Source of the DNA: Burkholderiales bacterium
GTDB taxonomy: Bacteria; Pseudomonadota; Gammaproteobacteria; Burkholderiales; Burkholderiaceae_C
Direction: 5' to 3'
Assembly: GCA_005793295.1 (NCBI GenBank)
Contig: SXSX01000220.1
Span: forward strand, 1 to 14,057
DNA length: 14,057 nt
Numbering within the stretch: position 1 is the first letter of the stretch; every line of letters starts with the position of its first letter. The position numbers and the translations under genes were made by a program. The notes below the pieces were generated by a model. It searched no databases. It had not been told where the DNA came from and worked only from the letters and a program-made list of their open reading frames with translations. This document shows positions 1-7,004 of the stretch, piece by piece.

Positions 1-266
1 ACCCCGGCGTATTCGATACGATTTTGTGGAACAGCGCCGGTGAAATCACTGAGGGCACGCGCGGTAACTTGGCGTTCTGTATCGAGGGCCGATGGATCAC
101 GCCGCCCTTGGCCTGTGGTCTCTTAAGCGGAATTGGTCGAGCCGAGACCTTGAAGTCCGGGCGTGTCGCCGAAGGTGTGGTTCGCTTGGCTGATTTAGAT
201 CGGGTAACCGAGATTGCTTTTATCAATAGTTTGCGGGGCTGGTTGCCAGTAAGAAAAATACCTTGA
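1..266 (+). CDS. C-terminal end of aminotransferase class IV, PabC-type (probably PabB-PabC fusion)
   Basis: Partial gene whose 5' part lies outside the window; the frame starts at base 3 and ends at TGA 264-266, giving 87 residues. The segment has class IV (PLP fold type IV) C-terminal features: the EITEGTRGN strand-turn, TPPLACGLLSGIGR, which forms the cofactor phosphate loop, and the closing FINSLRGW. In 4-amino-4-deoxychorismate lyase this fold releases pyruvate from aminodeoxychorismate to give p-aminobenzoate for folate. The ending INSLRGW is typical of proteins where this domain is fused behind aminodeoxychorismate synthase component I (PabB), so I infer a PabB-PabC fusion, but the PabB part is not visible. 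A stand-alone PabC or another class IV aminotransferase is possible. No clear terminator follows. Confidence 0.75.
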   Translation, partial: PGVFDTILWNSAGEITEGTRGNLAFCIEGRWITPPLACGLLSGIGRAETLKSGRVAEGVVRLADLDRVTEIAFINSLRGWLPVRKIP

Positions 267-366
267 AGGGTTTCGATTCATACCTATAGGCCTGTATTTC
301 CTACCAAACTGCAGTGTTAAATCAAGCGGAGCAAGATACGCCCTGTTAACTTTATCAGGAGTCGCA
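267..366. promoter_or_regulatory. 100-base leader between the pabC-type gene and the DUF4864 gene
   Basis: This gap must hold any promoter of the DUF4864 gene unless that gene is read through from upstream. It contains a perfect 8-bp palindrome CCTATAGG at 283-290 and AT-rich stretches near 315-321 and 345-355. I see no convincing -35/-10 pair and no hairpin with a T-run. A good ribosome binding site, AGGAG at 357-361, lies five bases before the ATG at 367. Operator or promoter function is a guess. Confidence 0.3.
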
Positions 367-945
367 ATGCTGTTTTTCAACCCAAATACAACGCAATGGC
401 ATCAAAAGACGGGTATCGATGGACTGAAGATCCCACTGTCTTTTAGCCCAAGACCACGCCCGTGGCTTTTGATAAGCCTGGTTTTTTTCGCGATGACGTT
501 TGCCATCAACGTTTTAGCTGCATCTTCTCAAAACACCTTGACCGCTAAGGACGAAAAGGCAGCACGTGATTTGGTAGCCGCACAACTTGCTGCGTTTGCT
601 GCCGACGACTCCATTAAGGCTTTTTCATTTGCCTCTTCATCTATCCAGGAAAGGTTTCAATCGCCTGATAATTTCATGAACATGGTGCGTGCGCATTATC
701 CGGTTGTGTATCGACCCGCCACGGTGGCCTATTTAAAGCCGCAAAAAGATGGGGATTCCGTCATCATGAAAGTAGAGATGACCGATGCGACTGGCAAGTC
801 CTGGATGGCTATTTATTCATTGCAACGCCCGAGTGCTAAGGAAAAAAATAAAACTTGGCGTATCGCTGGTTGCGTAGTAGCGAGCAAGGAAGACCGCACA
901 GTTGAGATGAACCCGGGTGGATATAAGCCTGCCGGCTTTGCATGA
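367..945 (+). CDS. DUF4864 domain protein, exported or membrane-anchored
   Basis: A 192-residue protein of unknown function. Residues about 33-52 (WLLISLVFFAMTFAINVLAAS) form a hydrophobic segment followed by small residues, consistent with a signal peptide or an N-terminal membrane anchor. Residues about 65-175 carry the DUF4864 pattern: AAQLAAFAADD, a run of alternating aromatic and small residues with FMNMVRAHYPVVYRP, then MTDATGKSWMAIYSLQR and WRIAGCVV. The domain resembles the small alpha+beta cone folds (NTF2/SnoaL-like), but no catalytic residues are known. The ATG at 367 is backed by AGGAG five bases upstream, which leaves an unusually long 32-residue N-terminus before the hydrophobic stretch. 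The gene converges on miaA, with only seven bases between the two stops and no terminator hairpin. Confidence 0.8.
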   Translation: MLFFNPNTTQWHQKTGIDGLKIPLSFSPRPRPWLLISLVFFAMTFAINVLAASSQNTLTAKDEKAARDLVAAQLAAFAADDSIKAFSFASSSIQERFQSPDNFMNMVRAHYPVVYRPATVAYLKPQKDGDSVIMKVEMTDATGKSWMAIYSLQRPSAKEKNKTWRIAGCVVASKEDRTVEMNPGGYKPAGFA

Positions 946-952
946 AATCGAT

Positions 953-1957
953 TTATATCGGCCCAGTGAATTGCCGGGATGCGGCGGTCAAATTGCGCAC
1001 GCACTTGAGTACCTCGGTTAGCGCGTCGCTGCTGTCGCATTCAATTTGCATGCGCTCCGGCATCGAGCGCAGCCATGTGATTTGGCGTTTGGCCAATTGG
1101 CGTGTGGCAAAAATGCCTTTGTCGCGTAACTCCGCCAACGGCCATACGCCCTCTAAGGCTTCCCACGCTTGCCGGTAGCCGACGCATCGCATGGAGGGCA
1201 GGTCTGCATGCAAATCGCCACGCGAACGCAAAGCGTGAACTTCATCCATCAAGCCTTCACTCAGCATCTGGTCAAAACGCTGGGCAATGCGTTCGTGTAA
1301 CCAAGCGCGATCAGCGGGCTCGAGTGAAATAAGCGGGGCGATGCTTTGCGGGTTTGAGGACTCGCTTGATAGAGGAGTAGCAAGTGACTTTTGGCGCAGG
1401 TGCAAAACCGACAAGGGCACCCCTGAAATTTGATATACCTCCAACGCGCGTTGAATGCGCTGGCTGTCCATCGGGGCGAGTCGCGCTGCGGTTTCGGGGT
1501 CAACCTTGGCGAGTTGGGCGTGCATCCCAGGCCAGCCCTGCGCTTTGGCTTGGGCTTCAATTGCTGCGCGAATGTCTGCGTTGGCTGAAGGCATCGGGTC
1601 GATCCCATCGCGCAAGGCTTTGAAATACAGCATCGTCCCGCCGACCATGAGCGGCAATTTTCCTCGTGCGCTGATATCACGAATCAAACGTTCTGCGTCC
1701 ACTGCAAACTCTGCCGCGCTGTAGGCATTTAAAGGATCACGAATATTGATCAGGTGGTGTTTCACCTGGGCAAGTTCTGCGCTACTGGGTTTGGCCGTGC
1801 CGATGTCCATGCCGCGGTACACCAAGGCGGAATCTACGCTGATGATTTCGCAATCGTATTCCTTGGCGATCGCCAACGCAGCAGCAGTTTTCCCCGCCGC
1901 GGTTGGGCCAGCTAAGGCGATATAAAAGGGAAGGGCCAGTGCTTGGGGCGAAGTCAT
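953..1957 (-). CDS. miaA: tRNA dimethylallyltransferase MiaA
   Basis: MiaA transfers a dimethylallyl group from DMAPP to N6 of A37 in tRNAs that read codons starting with U, the first step of ms2i6A synthesis; it acts in the cytoplasm. The 334-residue protein is near normal length. Visible motifs are the P-loop GPTAAGKT at 17-24, the DSALVYRGMDIGTAKP segment at 42-57 that contacts the anticodon loop and substrate, VGGTMLYFKAL at 105-115, DSQRIQRALEV at 164-174, and the C-terminal RQLAKRQITWLR at 286-297. It is the last gene of the mutL-dipeptidase-MATE-miaA run. Its ATG lies six bases after the MATE stop without a clear Shine-Dalgarno of its own, so translation probably depends on the upstream gene. 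mutL-miaA linkage is widespread in proteobacteria; here two genes separate them. Confidence 0.97.
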   Translation of the reverse strand: MTSPQALALPFYIALAGPTAAGKTAAALAIAKEYDCEIISVDSALVYRGMDIGTAKPSSAELAQVKHHLINIRDPLNAYSAAEFAVDAERLIRDISARGKLPLMVGGTMLYFKALRDGIDPMPSANADIRAAIEAQAKAQGWPGMHAQLAKVDPETAARLAPMDSQRIQRALEVYQISGVPLSVLHLRQKSLATPLSSESSNPQSIAPLISLEPADRAWLHERIAQRFDQMLSEGLMDEVHALRSRGDLHADLPSMRCVGYRQAWEALEGVWPLAELRDKGIFATRQLAKRQITWLRSMPERMQIECDSSDALTEVLKCVRNLTAASRQFTGPI

Positions 1958-1963
1958 GGTTTA

Positions 1964-3355
1964 CTAAGGGTAGGCGGCTATGCGAGCGCGCGCAATGTGT
2001 TTAAGCAAAACCAGCAAACCCATCGCGCCCACGGTCAGGCCCACGACCAATGCCCACCAAAATCCGGCGGCTCCCATCGGGTATTGCGGGCTTGCAAAAA
2101 CCCCGAAAGGGGCAATCCCCCACAAATAACCCAAAGGCAGACTCACCACCCAAAACGCAGTCAACTGAACCAGCATAGGCGAGCGGGTGATTTTGTAGCC
2201 CCGAATGGCGCTGCTGGTGACCACTTGTGCTGAGTCGGAGAGCTGAAAGATCGCAGCGATAAATAACAAATGTGCGGCCACGCTTGCGACGCCAATATCA
2301 CTGGTGTACAGGGTGGCAATTTGGTGACTAAATACCGCCATAGTGAGCGCTGATACTGCAGCAAATCCTAAGCCAGCCCCTACTCCCACCCAAGCACGAA
2401 AGCGAGCGGCTAGGGCGTCCCCTGCGCCCAGCGAGTGCCCCACGCGCGTGAGCACCGCGACCCCTAAACTCAGCGGAACCATAAACACCAGCGAGGTGAA
2501 GTTCAGCGCGATTTGGTGGGCAGCAATCTCTGTGCTGCCAAACCGAGCGATTAAAAAAGCGATCAGGCCAAAAGCACTGGTTTCGGCAAAATAGGTAATG
2601 CCAATGGGCAAGCCCAGTTGCAGCAAGCTGCGCAACTTAGGGCCATGCGGCCACTCAAACCGTGAAAAAGGCCAGGTGCTTTGGTAGGCTGAGCTGCGAC
2701 GCATCCACCACAACAAGCCCCCTAAATTCGCCCAAACGCACAACAGCGTGGACCATGCGCATCCCAAACCGCCCAACCGGGGGAAGCCCCAGTGTCCAAA
2801 AACCAAAACCCAGTTGAGAAAAATATTAAGTGCCAGTGCCCCTATCGCAACAACCATCAAGGGCTTGGTTTGATTCAGGCTTGCGCTGTACCCGTACAGA
2901 ACGCGGTAAACACCAAACGCAGGCATCGCATAGCTAGTGATCACGACAAAACCAACGGCCACGCTGCGTGTCACAGGCTCCAAATCCATGGCCTCAAAAA
3001 TAAACACGGTCGATTGCATGACGCCGATAGCGACCATGCCCAAAATCAAAGCTTTCCAAAGCGCCTGGCGCACTTCATGGGGGACTTTGTGCAAAGCCTT
3101 TGCTCCCACATGGTGGGCCACCAAGGGGCTCACCGACATCATGACGCCCATGAGGGTGATGATGACCATGTTCCACACCGATACCCCCAATGAGATGCCC
3201 GCCAAGTCTTGGGCCGAGGCATGTCCGGCCATCGCGACATCGGATACGGACATTCCGACATTCGCCAGTTGCCCCACCAAAATAGGCCACGTGAGTTGCC
3301 ACAGGGCACGCAGTTCGCTGCGGACGGGATGGGGTTGGGGAAGGAGTAGGCTCAC
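1964..3355 (-). CDS. MATE family efflux transporter (NorM-like)
   Basis: A 463-residue inner-membrane protein with about twelve hydrophobic segments in two similar halves, the usual size and plan of MATE cation- or proton-coupled multidrug exporters. The first segment carries the family pattern WPILVGQLANVGMSVSDVAMAGH, followed by ISLGVSVWNMV; the second half repeats it as LQLGLPIGITYFAETSAFGL and EIAAHQIALNF. Together these indicate the NorM group. The start is GTG at 3355, inside the stop of the upstream dipeptidase (4-base overlap GTGA). No ATG in this frame fits, and no Shine-Dalgarno is clear, which suggests translational coupling. The substrate cannot be told from sequence. Its partner genes in the run are an exported M19 dipeptidase and miaA. 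Confidence 0.93.
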   Translation of the reverse strand: MSLLLPQPHPVRSELRALWQLTWPILVGQLANVGMSVSDVAMAGHASAQDLAGISLGVSVWNMVIITLMGVMMSVSPLVAHHVGAKALHKVPHEVRQALWKALILGMVAIGVMQSTVFIFEAMDLEPVTRSVAVGFVVITSYAMPAFGVYRVLYGYSASLNQTKPLMVVAIGALALNIFLNWVLVFGHWGFPRLGGLGCAWSTLLCVWANLGGLLWWMRRSSAYQSTWPFSRFEWPHGPKLRSLLQLGLPIGITYFAETSAFGLIAFLIARFGSTEIAAHQIALNFTSLVFMVPLSLGVAVLTRVGHSLGAGDALAARFRAWVGVGAGLGFAAVSALTMAVFSHQIATLYTSDIGVASVAAHLLFIAAIFQLSDSAQVVTSSAIRGYKITRSPMLVQLTAFWVVSLPLGYLWGIAPFGVFASPQYPMGAAGFWWALVVGLTVGAMGLLVLLKHIARARIAAYP

Positions 3356-4416
3356 ATGGGATCGGGCGCAGTTCGCCCGTTAAACACCGTTTTAAGTAGG
3401 CGACCGTAGTTTTCACTGGCTACTTTTCTAACCACCGCCTCTGGCATATTCTTTGCCAGCATGCGATTGACAATATCGCGCATGCCGCTGTAGTCGGTCA
3501 TCATGGTCGAAGCGGGCGCGAGTCCTTGCATATCGGTGCCAAAGGCAACGTGGTCTGCACCCACCATCTCAATGGCCGCTTGTAAGCCAGCCACATAGGC
3601 ATCAGGATTGTCAAAGTTAAAACGGCTGGGCCAAATTCCAATGACGCCTCCACGTTCGGCCATCACTTTAGCGTTATCAAAGCTCACACTCATGTGCTGA
3701 TTTTTGCCACCGTTATTCCAAAAAGAAGGAATGCGGGTGATGTTGCTGTGTGACCAAAGCATGGGTTGGGTAGAGGTTTCTAACGCTTGGGCGACTGCGG
3801 CGTCAGTGGAGTGGGCGAGATCGACCAAAATACCTAAGGCGTTACATCGGCGGATGACGTCTTTTCCGAACGCACTGAGTCCTCCAATTTTGGGCGGCTC
3901 TGTGCGTACATCGGTGATGTCACCTTCTACAAAGTGCCCTAAGCCGATTTGGCGAACGCCACGGGAATACGCAAGGTCAAGGTAGGCGATGTCGCCTCCC
4001 AAGTAGTGGGCCCCTTCGGTTGAAATCACCAAGCGCAGCTCGCCAGCAAGTGCCCGGTCCACATCTTGGGCGGAGCGAACGATGCGTATTTGTTCGCGAC
4101 GAATGCGGGCAAACATTCCGCCAAGTTGGCGTAAGAATGTTTCTCGGTATTGCTCTGGCGTGGCTTTTAAATTAACCTGCATAGCCCCGCTTGGGAGTCT
4201 CTGTACAAAGCCTGAATCTGACCCTAAGGTCCATGACACTAAGGTAACTTCTGCCGTCTTTAGTGCGCAGGATAGACACGCTTCATCGCGAGGAGATAGT
4301 GAGATATGAGAGTGCGTGTCAGAGATAAAAATCTCTTGTGCCAAAGAATTCTTTGTAAACGCAGACCAAAGCGCTGCCGGTAACAACGCAGAAAAGGCAC
4401 GGCGATGAATAGTCAT
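3352..4416 (-). CDS. Membrane dipeptidase family (peptidase M19) protein with Tat-like signal
   Basis: A 354-residue member of the M19 / renal dipeptidase family, zinc hydrolases with a TIM-barrel fold that cleave dipeptides, often including D-residues. Likely metal ligands are His35 in DTHSH, Glu134 in STEGAH, His202 in VDLAHS and His223 in WSHSN, with Asp295 in AFGTD as the catalytic-side acid. The usual first motif is His-x-Asp, but here residues 35-37 read His-Ser-His. Family context is clear from GGLSAFGKDVIRRCNALGILVDL and the C-terminal ENYGRLLK. The N-terminus HRRAFSALLPAALWSAF, ending near Ala-Gln-Glu, has a twin arginine followed by a hydrophobic stretch, so Tat export to the periplasm is likely. 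The ATG lies four bases after the mutL stop, with GAGGA upstream. The exact substrate is unknown. Confidence 0.88.
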   Translation of the reverse strand: MTIHRRAFSALLPAALWSAFTKNSLAQEIFISDTHSHISLSPRDEACLSCALKTAEVTLVSWTLGSDSGFVQRLPSGAMQVNLKATPEQYRETFLRQLGGMFARIRREQIRIVRSAQDVDRALAGELRLVISTEGAHYLGGDIAYLDLAYSRGVRQIGLGHFVEGDITDVRTEPPKIGGLSAFGKDVIRRCNALGILVDLAHSTDAAVAQALETSTQPMLWSHSNITRIPSFWNNGGKNQHMSVSFDNAKVMAERGGVIGIWPSRFNFDNPDAYVAGLQAAIEMVGADHVAFGTDMQGLAPASTMMTDYSGMRDIVNRMLAKNMPEAVVRKVASENYGRLLKTVFNGRTAPDPM

Positions 4417-4420
4417 GGCG

Positions 4421-6307
4421 TTAACGTCCTCGTAAAAAGAGCTTGTCTAAATCCGCAATAGAAATCGAACGCCACGTGGGTCGGCCATGATTGCATTGGT
4501 CGCTGCGCTCGGTGTCTTCCATTTGGCGCAGCAGCCCATTCATTTCTTCCAAGGTGAGCTTGCGGTTGGCACGCACTGCACCATGGCAGGCCATGGTGGC
4601 GAGCAATTCGTTTTTGGCGCGATCCAAAACGGTACTGGCATCGTGTTGGGCTAATTCTGCCAAAACGCTACGCGCTAGTTCTACGGCATCGCCTTGCGCC
4701 AGCGAGGTCGGAACCGCGCGAACTGCCAGCGTTTTAGGAGAGAACACACTGATCTCTAATCCCAAAGCCAGCAACGTTTCGGTGTTCGCCTCCACCGTAG
4801 CATGTTCTGCAGGGGTGCAGGCAAACGTGGCGGGGATGAGCAAAGGTTGGCTTGCGATATGCGCGTCGGCCTGGGCTTTGAGCCGCTCGTAAACAATCCT
4901 TTCGTGCGCGGCATGCATATCGACGATGACCAAGCCCTGCGCGTTCTCGGCCAAGATGTAGATGCCTTGAATTTGCGCAATCGCGCGACCCAGCGGCCAT
5001 TCGCCAGAGGGAAAAGGATCGGCAGCCAACGCTTCCAACGGCGCTTGCGTAGCCTGCTGCGGTGAGGGTTGCCACAGCGCTTGCAAATCATTAACGCGGT
5101 GCCCCACTGAGGAGTCGTTAGCGCGAAAAGGAATGGCGGCTTGGGACGCATACAAGGGGGCAGAATTCAGGGAAGACTGCAATGCAGGCGGGTCGATCAA
5201 GCGGTTTGGTATCCCTACATTGTTCTGGGCCGTTGCCGCACGGGGTGCTGCCAACGCGTCTTCGGTGGCATGGCGAACGGCTTGGTGAACTTCGCGGCTG
5301 TCACGAAAGCGCACTTCAATTTTGGTGGGGTGCACATTGACATCGACTCGGCCGGGGTCCATGCTCAGGTAAAGCGCATAGATCGGTTGGCGGTGGCCGT
5401 GCAAGACGTCTTCGTAGGCACTTCGGGCCGCGTGGGTCAGTACTTTGTCGCGCACAAAGCGCCCATTGACATAGCAAAACTGTTGGTCCGCACGCGAACG
5501 GGCCGCATCAGGAATCCCAACCCGACCCCAAACGCGGATGCTCTGGCCTTCGTTTTCTTTGTGCCAATGGACTGCGATCGATTGTTTCAAAAAGTCGGGG
5601 CCTAAGACATCCGCCAAGCGCCGGTCAAGCGCGTCGCCTGCACTGGCAAGCGAGCCCTCCAGGGGCCAAGCACGCCATTGCTCTGCCAGCTTGCCTTCAT
5701 GCCAAATTTCAAAACCCACATCAGGTCGGGCCAGAGCGTGGCGGCGAACCGCTTCGATGCAGTGGGCTAATTCGGTGGCGTCGGTTTTTAAAAATTTACG
5801 CCGGGCGGGCGTGCTGTAAAAAAGTTCTTTAACTTCTACGGTAGTCCCTTGCGCACGTGCGACGGGTCGCAATTCACCGGTGCGACCATCCAGCAAAAAG
5901 GCCTCGCTGTGCTGCTGGGCGCGCGACAAGATGGCGCAGTCTGCAATGGAGTTGATGGCCGCCAAGGCCTCCCCCCGAAAGCCCATGGTGCTCACCGATT
6001 CCAAATCATTGAGGCTGCCAATTTTGCTGGTAGCGTGGCGTTTGAAGGCAATGGGCAGCTCGTCGCGCAGGATGCCCATTCCATCGTCTTCGACCGCAAT
6101 CAAGCGCACGCCACCAGAGAGCAAACGCACCGTAACGTTTCGAGCCCCTGCGTCAAGTGCGTTGTCAACGAGTTCTCGCACCACCGAGGCGGGTCGCTCC
6201 ACCACTTCGCCCGCAGCGATTTGGCTGATCAGTTCATCCGGCAGTTCGCGGATAGGGCGGCGCACAGGGATGGGGGGCAGGGTGGGAAGGGTGCTTACGT
6301 TCACCAA
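4421..6307 (-). CDS. mutL: DNA mismatch repair protein MutL with intact endonuclease motifs
   Basis: MutL couples MutS mismatch recognition to strand removal. The 628-residue protein has the GHKL ATPase domain (about 18-340): ELISQIAAGEVVERP, catalytic Glu45 and Asn49 in RELVDNALDAGA, DDGMG at 74-78, HATSKI at 91-96 and GFRGEAL at 109-115. A low-complexity linker (about 355-435) precedes the dimerization domain. That domain carries DMHAAHERIVYE at 463-474, which fits the metal-binding endonuclease motif DQHA(X)2E(X)4E, plus ACH at 573-575, CNHGRP at 605-610 and a terminal FLR. It should therefore nick DNA itself, unlike the E. coli protein that relies on MutH. The start is TTG 6307 or GTG 6304; an in-frame stop lies just upstream. 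It heads the run to miaA and diverges from dedA by 27 bases. Confidence 0.96.
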   Translation of the reverse strand: MVNVSTLPTLPPIPVRRPIRELPDELISQIAAGEVVERPASVVRELVDNALDAGARNVTVRLLSGGVRLIAVEDDGMGILRDELPIAFKRHATSKIGSLNDLESVSTMGFRGEALAAINSIADCAILSRAQQHSEAFLLDGRTGELRPVARAQGTTVEVKELFYSTPARRKFLKTDATELAHCIEAVRRHALARPDVGFEIWHEGKLAEQWRAWPLEGSLASAGDALDRRLADVLGPDFLKQSIAVHWHKENEGQSIRVWGRVGIPDAARSRADQQFCYVNGRFVRDKVLTHAARSAYEDVLHGHRQPIYALYLSMDPGRVDVNVHPTKIEVRFRDSREVHQAVRHATEDALAAPRAATAQNNVGIPNRLIDPPALQSSLNSAPLYASQAAIPFRANDSSVGHRVNDLQALWQPSPQQATQAPLEALAADPFPSGEWPLGRAIAQIQGIYILAENAQGLVIVDMHAAHERIVYERLKAQADAHIASQPLLIPATFACTPAEHATVEANTETLLALGLEISVFSPKTLAVRAVPTSLAQGDAVELARSVLAELAQHDASTVLDRAKNELLATMACHGAVRANRKLTLEEMNGLLRQMEDTERSDQCNHGRPTWRSISIADLDKLFLRGR

Positions 6308-6334
6308 AGCATTCTAGAGGCGCGAGCAACGATA

Positions 6335-6988
6335 ATGGCCCCTATGGAACTCTTCACCACACTGCTTGACTTTATTTTGCACATTGACAAATACCTCGAG
6401 ATGTTTGTCACCCAATATGGCATGTGGGTTTATGCGCTGCTGTTTCTGATTATTTTTGTCGAGACCGGCGTTGTGGTCATGCCTTTTCTTCCCGGAGACT
6501 CTTTGCTTTTTGTGGTGGGTGCGATGTGTGGTTTGGGATTGATGAGTTACCCGTTGACGGTGGTTTTACTTTTTGCTGCGGCGGTTTTAGGCAACCAATG
6601 CAATTACACCGTGGGCCGTTTCCTTGGGGCCAAAGTATTCCAATGGGAAGATTCGAGGTTGTTCAATAAGGCCGCGTTTGACCAAGCCCATGCGTTTTAC
6701 GAGCGCTACGGTGGCATCACGATTGTGGCGGCGCGTTTTATGCCCTTTTTACGCACCTTCGCCCCGTTTGTTGCCGGCGTAGCCAATATGACCCGATCGA
6801 AATTCACGTTTTACGATGTGTTGGGCGGCGCTTTGTGGGTGGGTTCATTGGTAACAGTGGGTTACTTTTTTGGCAACATTCCCTGGGTGAAACTGCATTT
6901 AGAAAAAATCATCTGGGCGATGATCTTGGTCCCTGGCCTGTTGGTGTTTTTTGGTGCCTGGCGGGCACGACGCCAAGCCGCAAAATAA
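6335..6988 (+). CDS. DedA family inner-membrane protein
   Basis: A 217-residue membrane protein of the DedA/VTT family, thought to act in lipid-carrier scrambling, membrane-potential maintenance and envelope integrity. The glycine- and proline-rich loop VVVMPFLPGDSLLF and the re-entrant segment AARFMPFLRTFAPFVAG are the hallmark. Glu43, Asp55, Arg134 and Arg140 have the same spacing as the residues required in E. coli YqjA (Glu39, Asp51, Arg130, Arg136). Five or so hydrophobic segments follow, with a basic C-terminus ending RARRQAAK. The frame is open far upstream, antisense to mutL, but homology begins here. ATG 6335 has GAG eight bases before it; ATG 6344 is an in-frame alternative. The 27-base gap to mutL is too short for separate promoters, so its promoter must lie within the mutL 5' end. 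Confidence 0.93.
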   Translation: MAPMELFTTLLDFILHIDKYLEMFVTQYGMWVYALLFLIIFVETGVVVMPFLPGDSLLFVVGAMCGLGLMSYPLTVVLLFAAAVLGNQCNYTVGRFLGAKVFQWEDSRLFNKAAFDQAHAFYERYGGITIVAARFMPFLRTFAPFVAGVANMTRSKFTFYDVLGGALWVGSLVTVGYFFGNIPWVKLHLEKIIWAMILVPGLLVFFGAWRARRQAAK

Positions 6989-7004
6989 AAGTTTACTACC
7001 TAGT

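Noticed and set aside
925..938. Five-base-pair hairpin AAGCC-TGCC-GGCTT at the end of the DUF4864 gene
   Set aside because: The stem is short, lies within coding sequence and lacks a T-run on either strand, so it is not a credible terminator.
2792..3193. Open frame of 133 codons on the plus strand inside the MATE gene
   Set aside because: It is antisense to a clear MATE gene, with a His/Gln-rich composition typical of a shadow frame and no recognisable domain.
5849..6334. Upstream extension of the dedA frame through the start of mutL
   Set aside because: The frame is open but antisense to the conserved mutL ATPase motifs, and DedA homology begins only after 6335.
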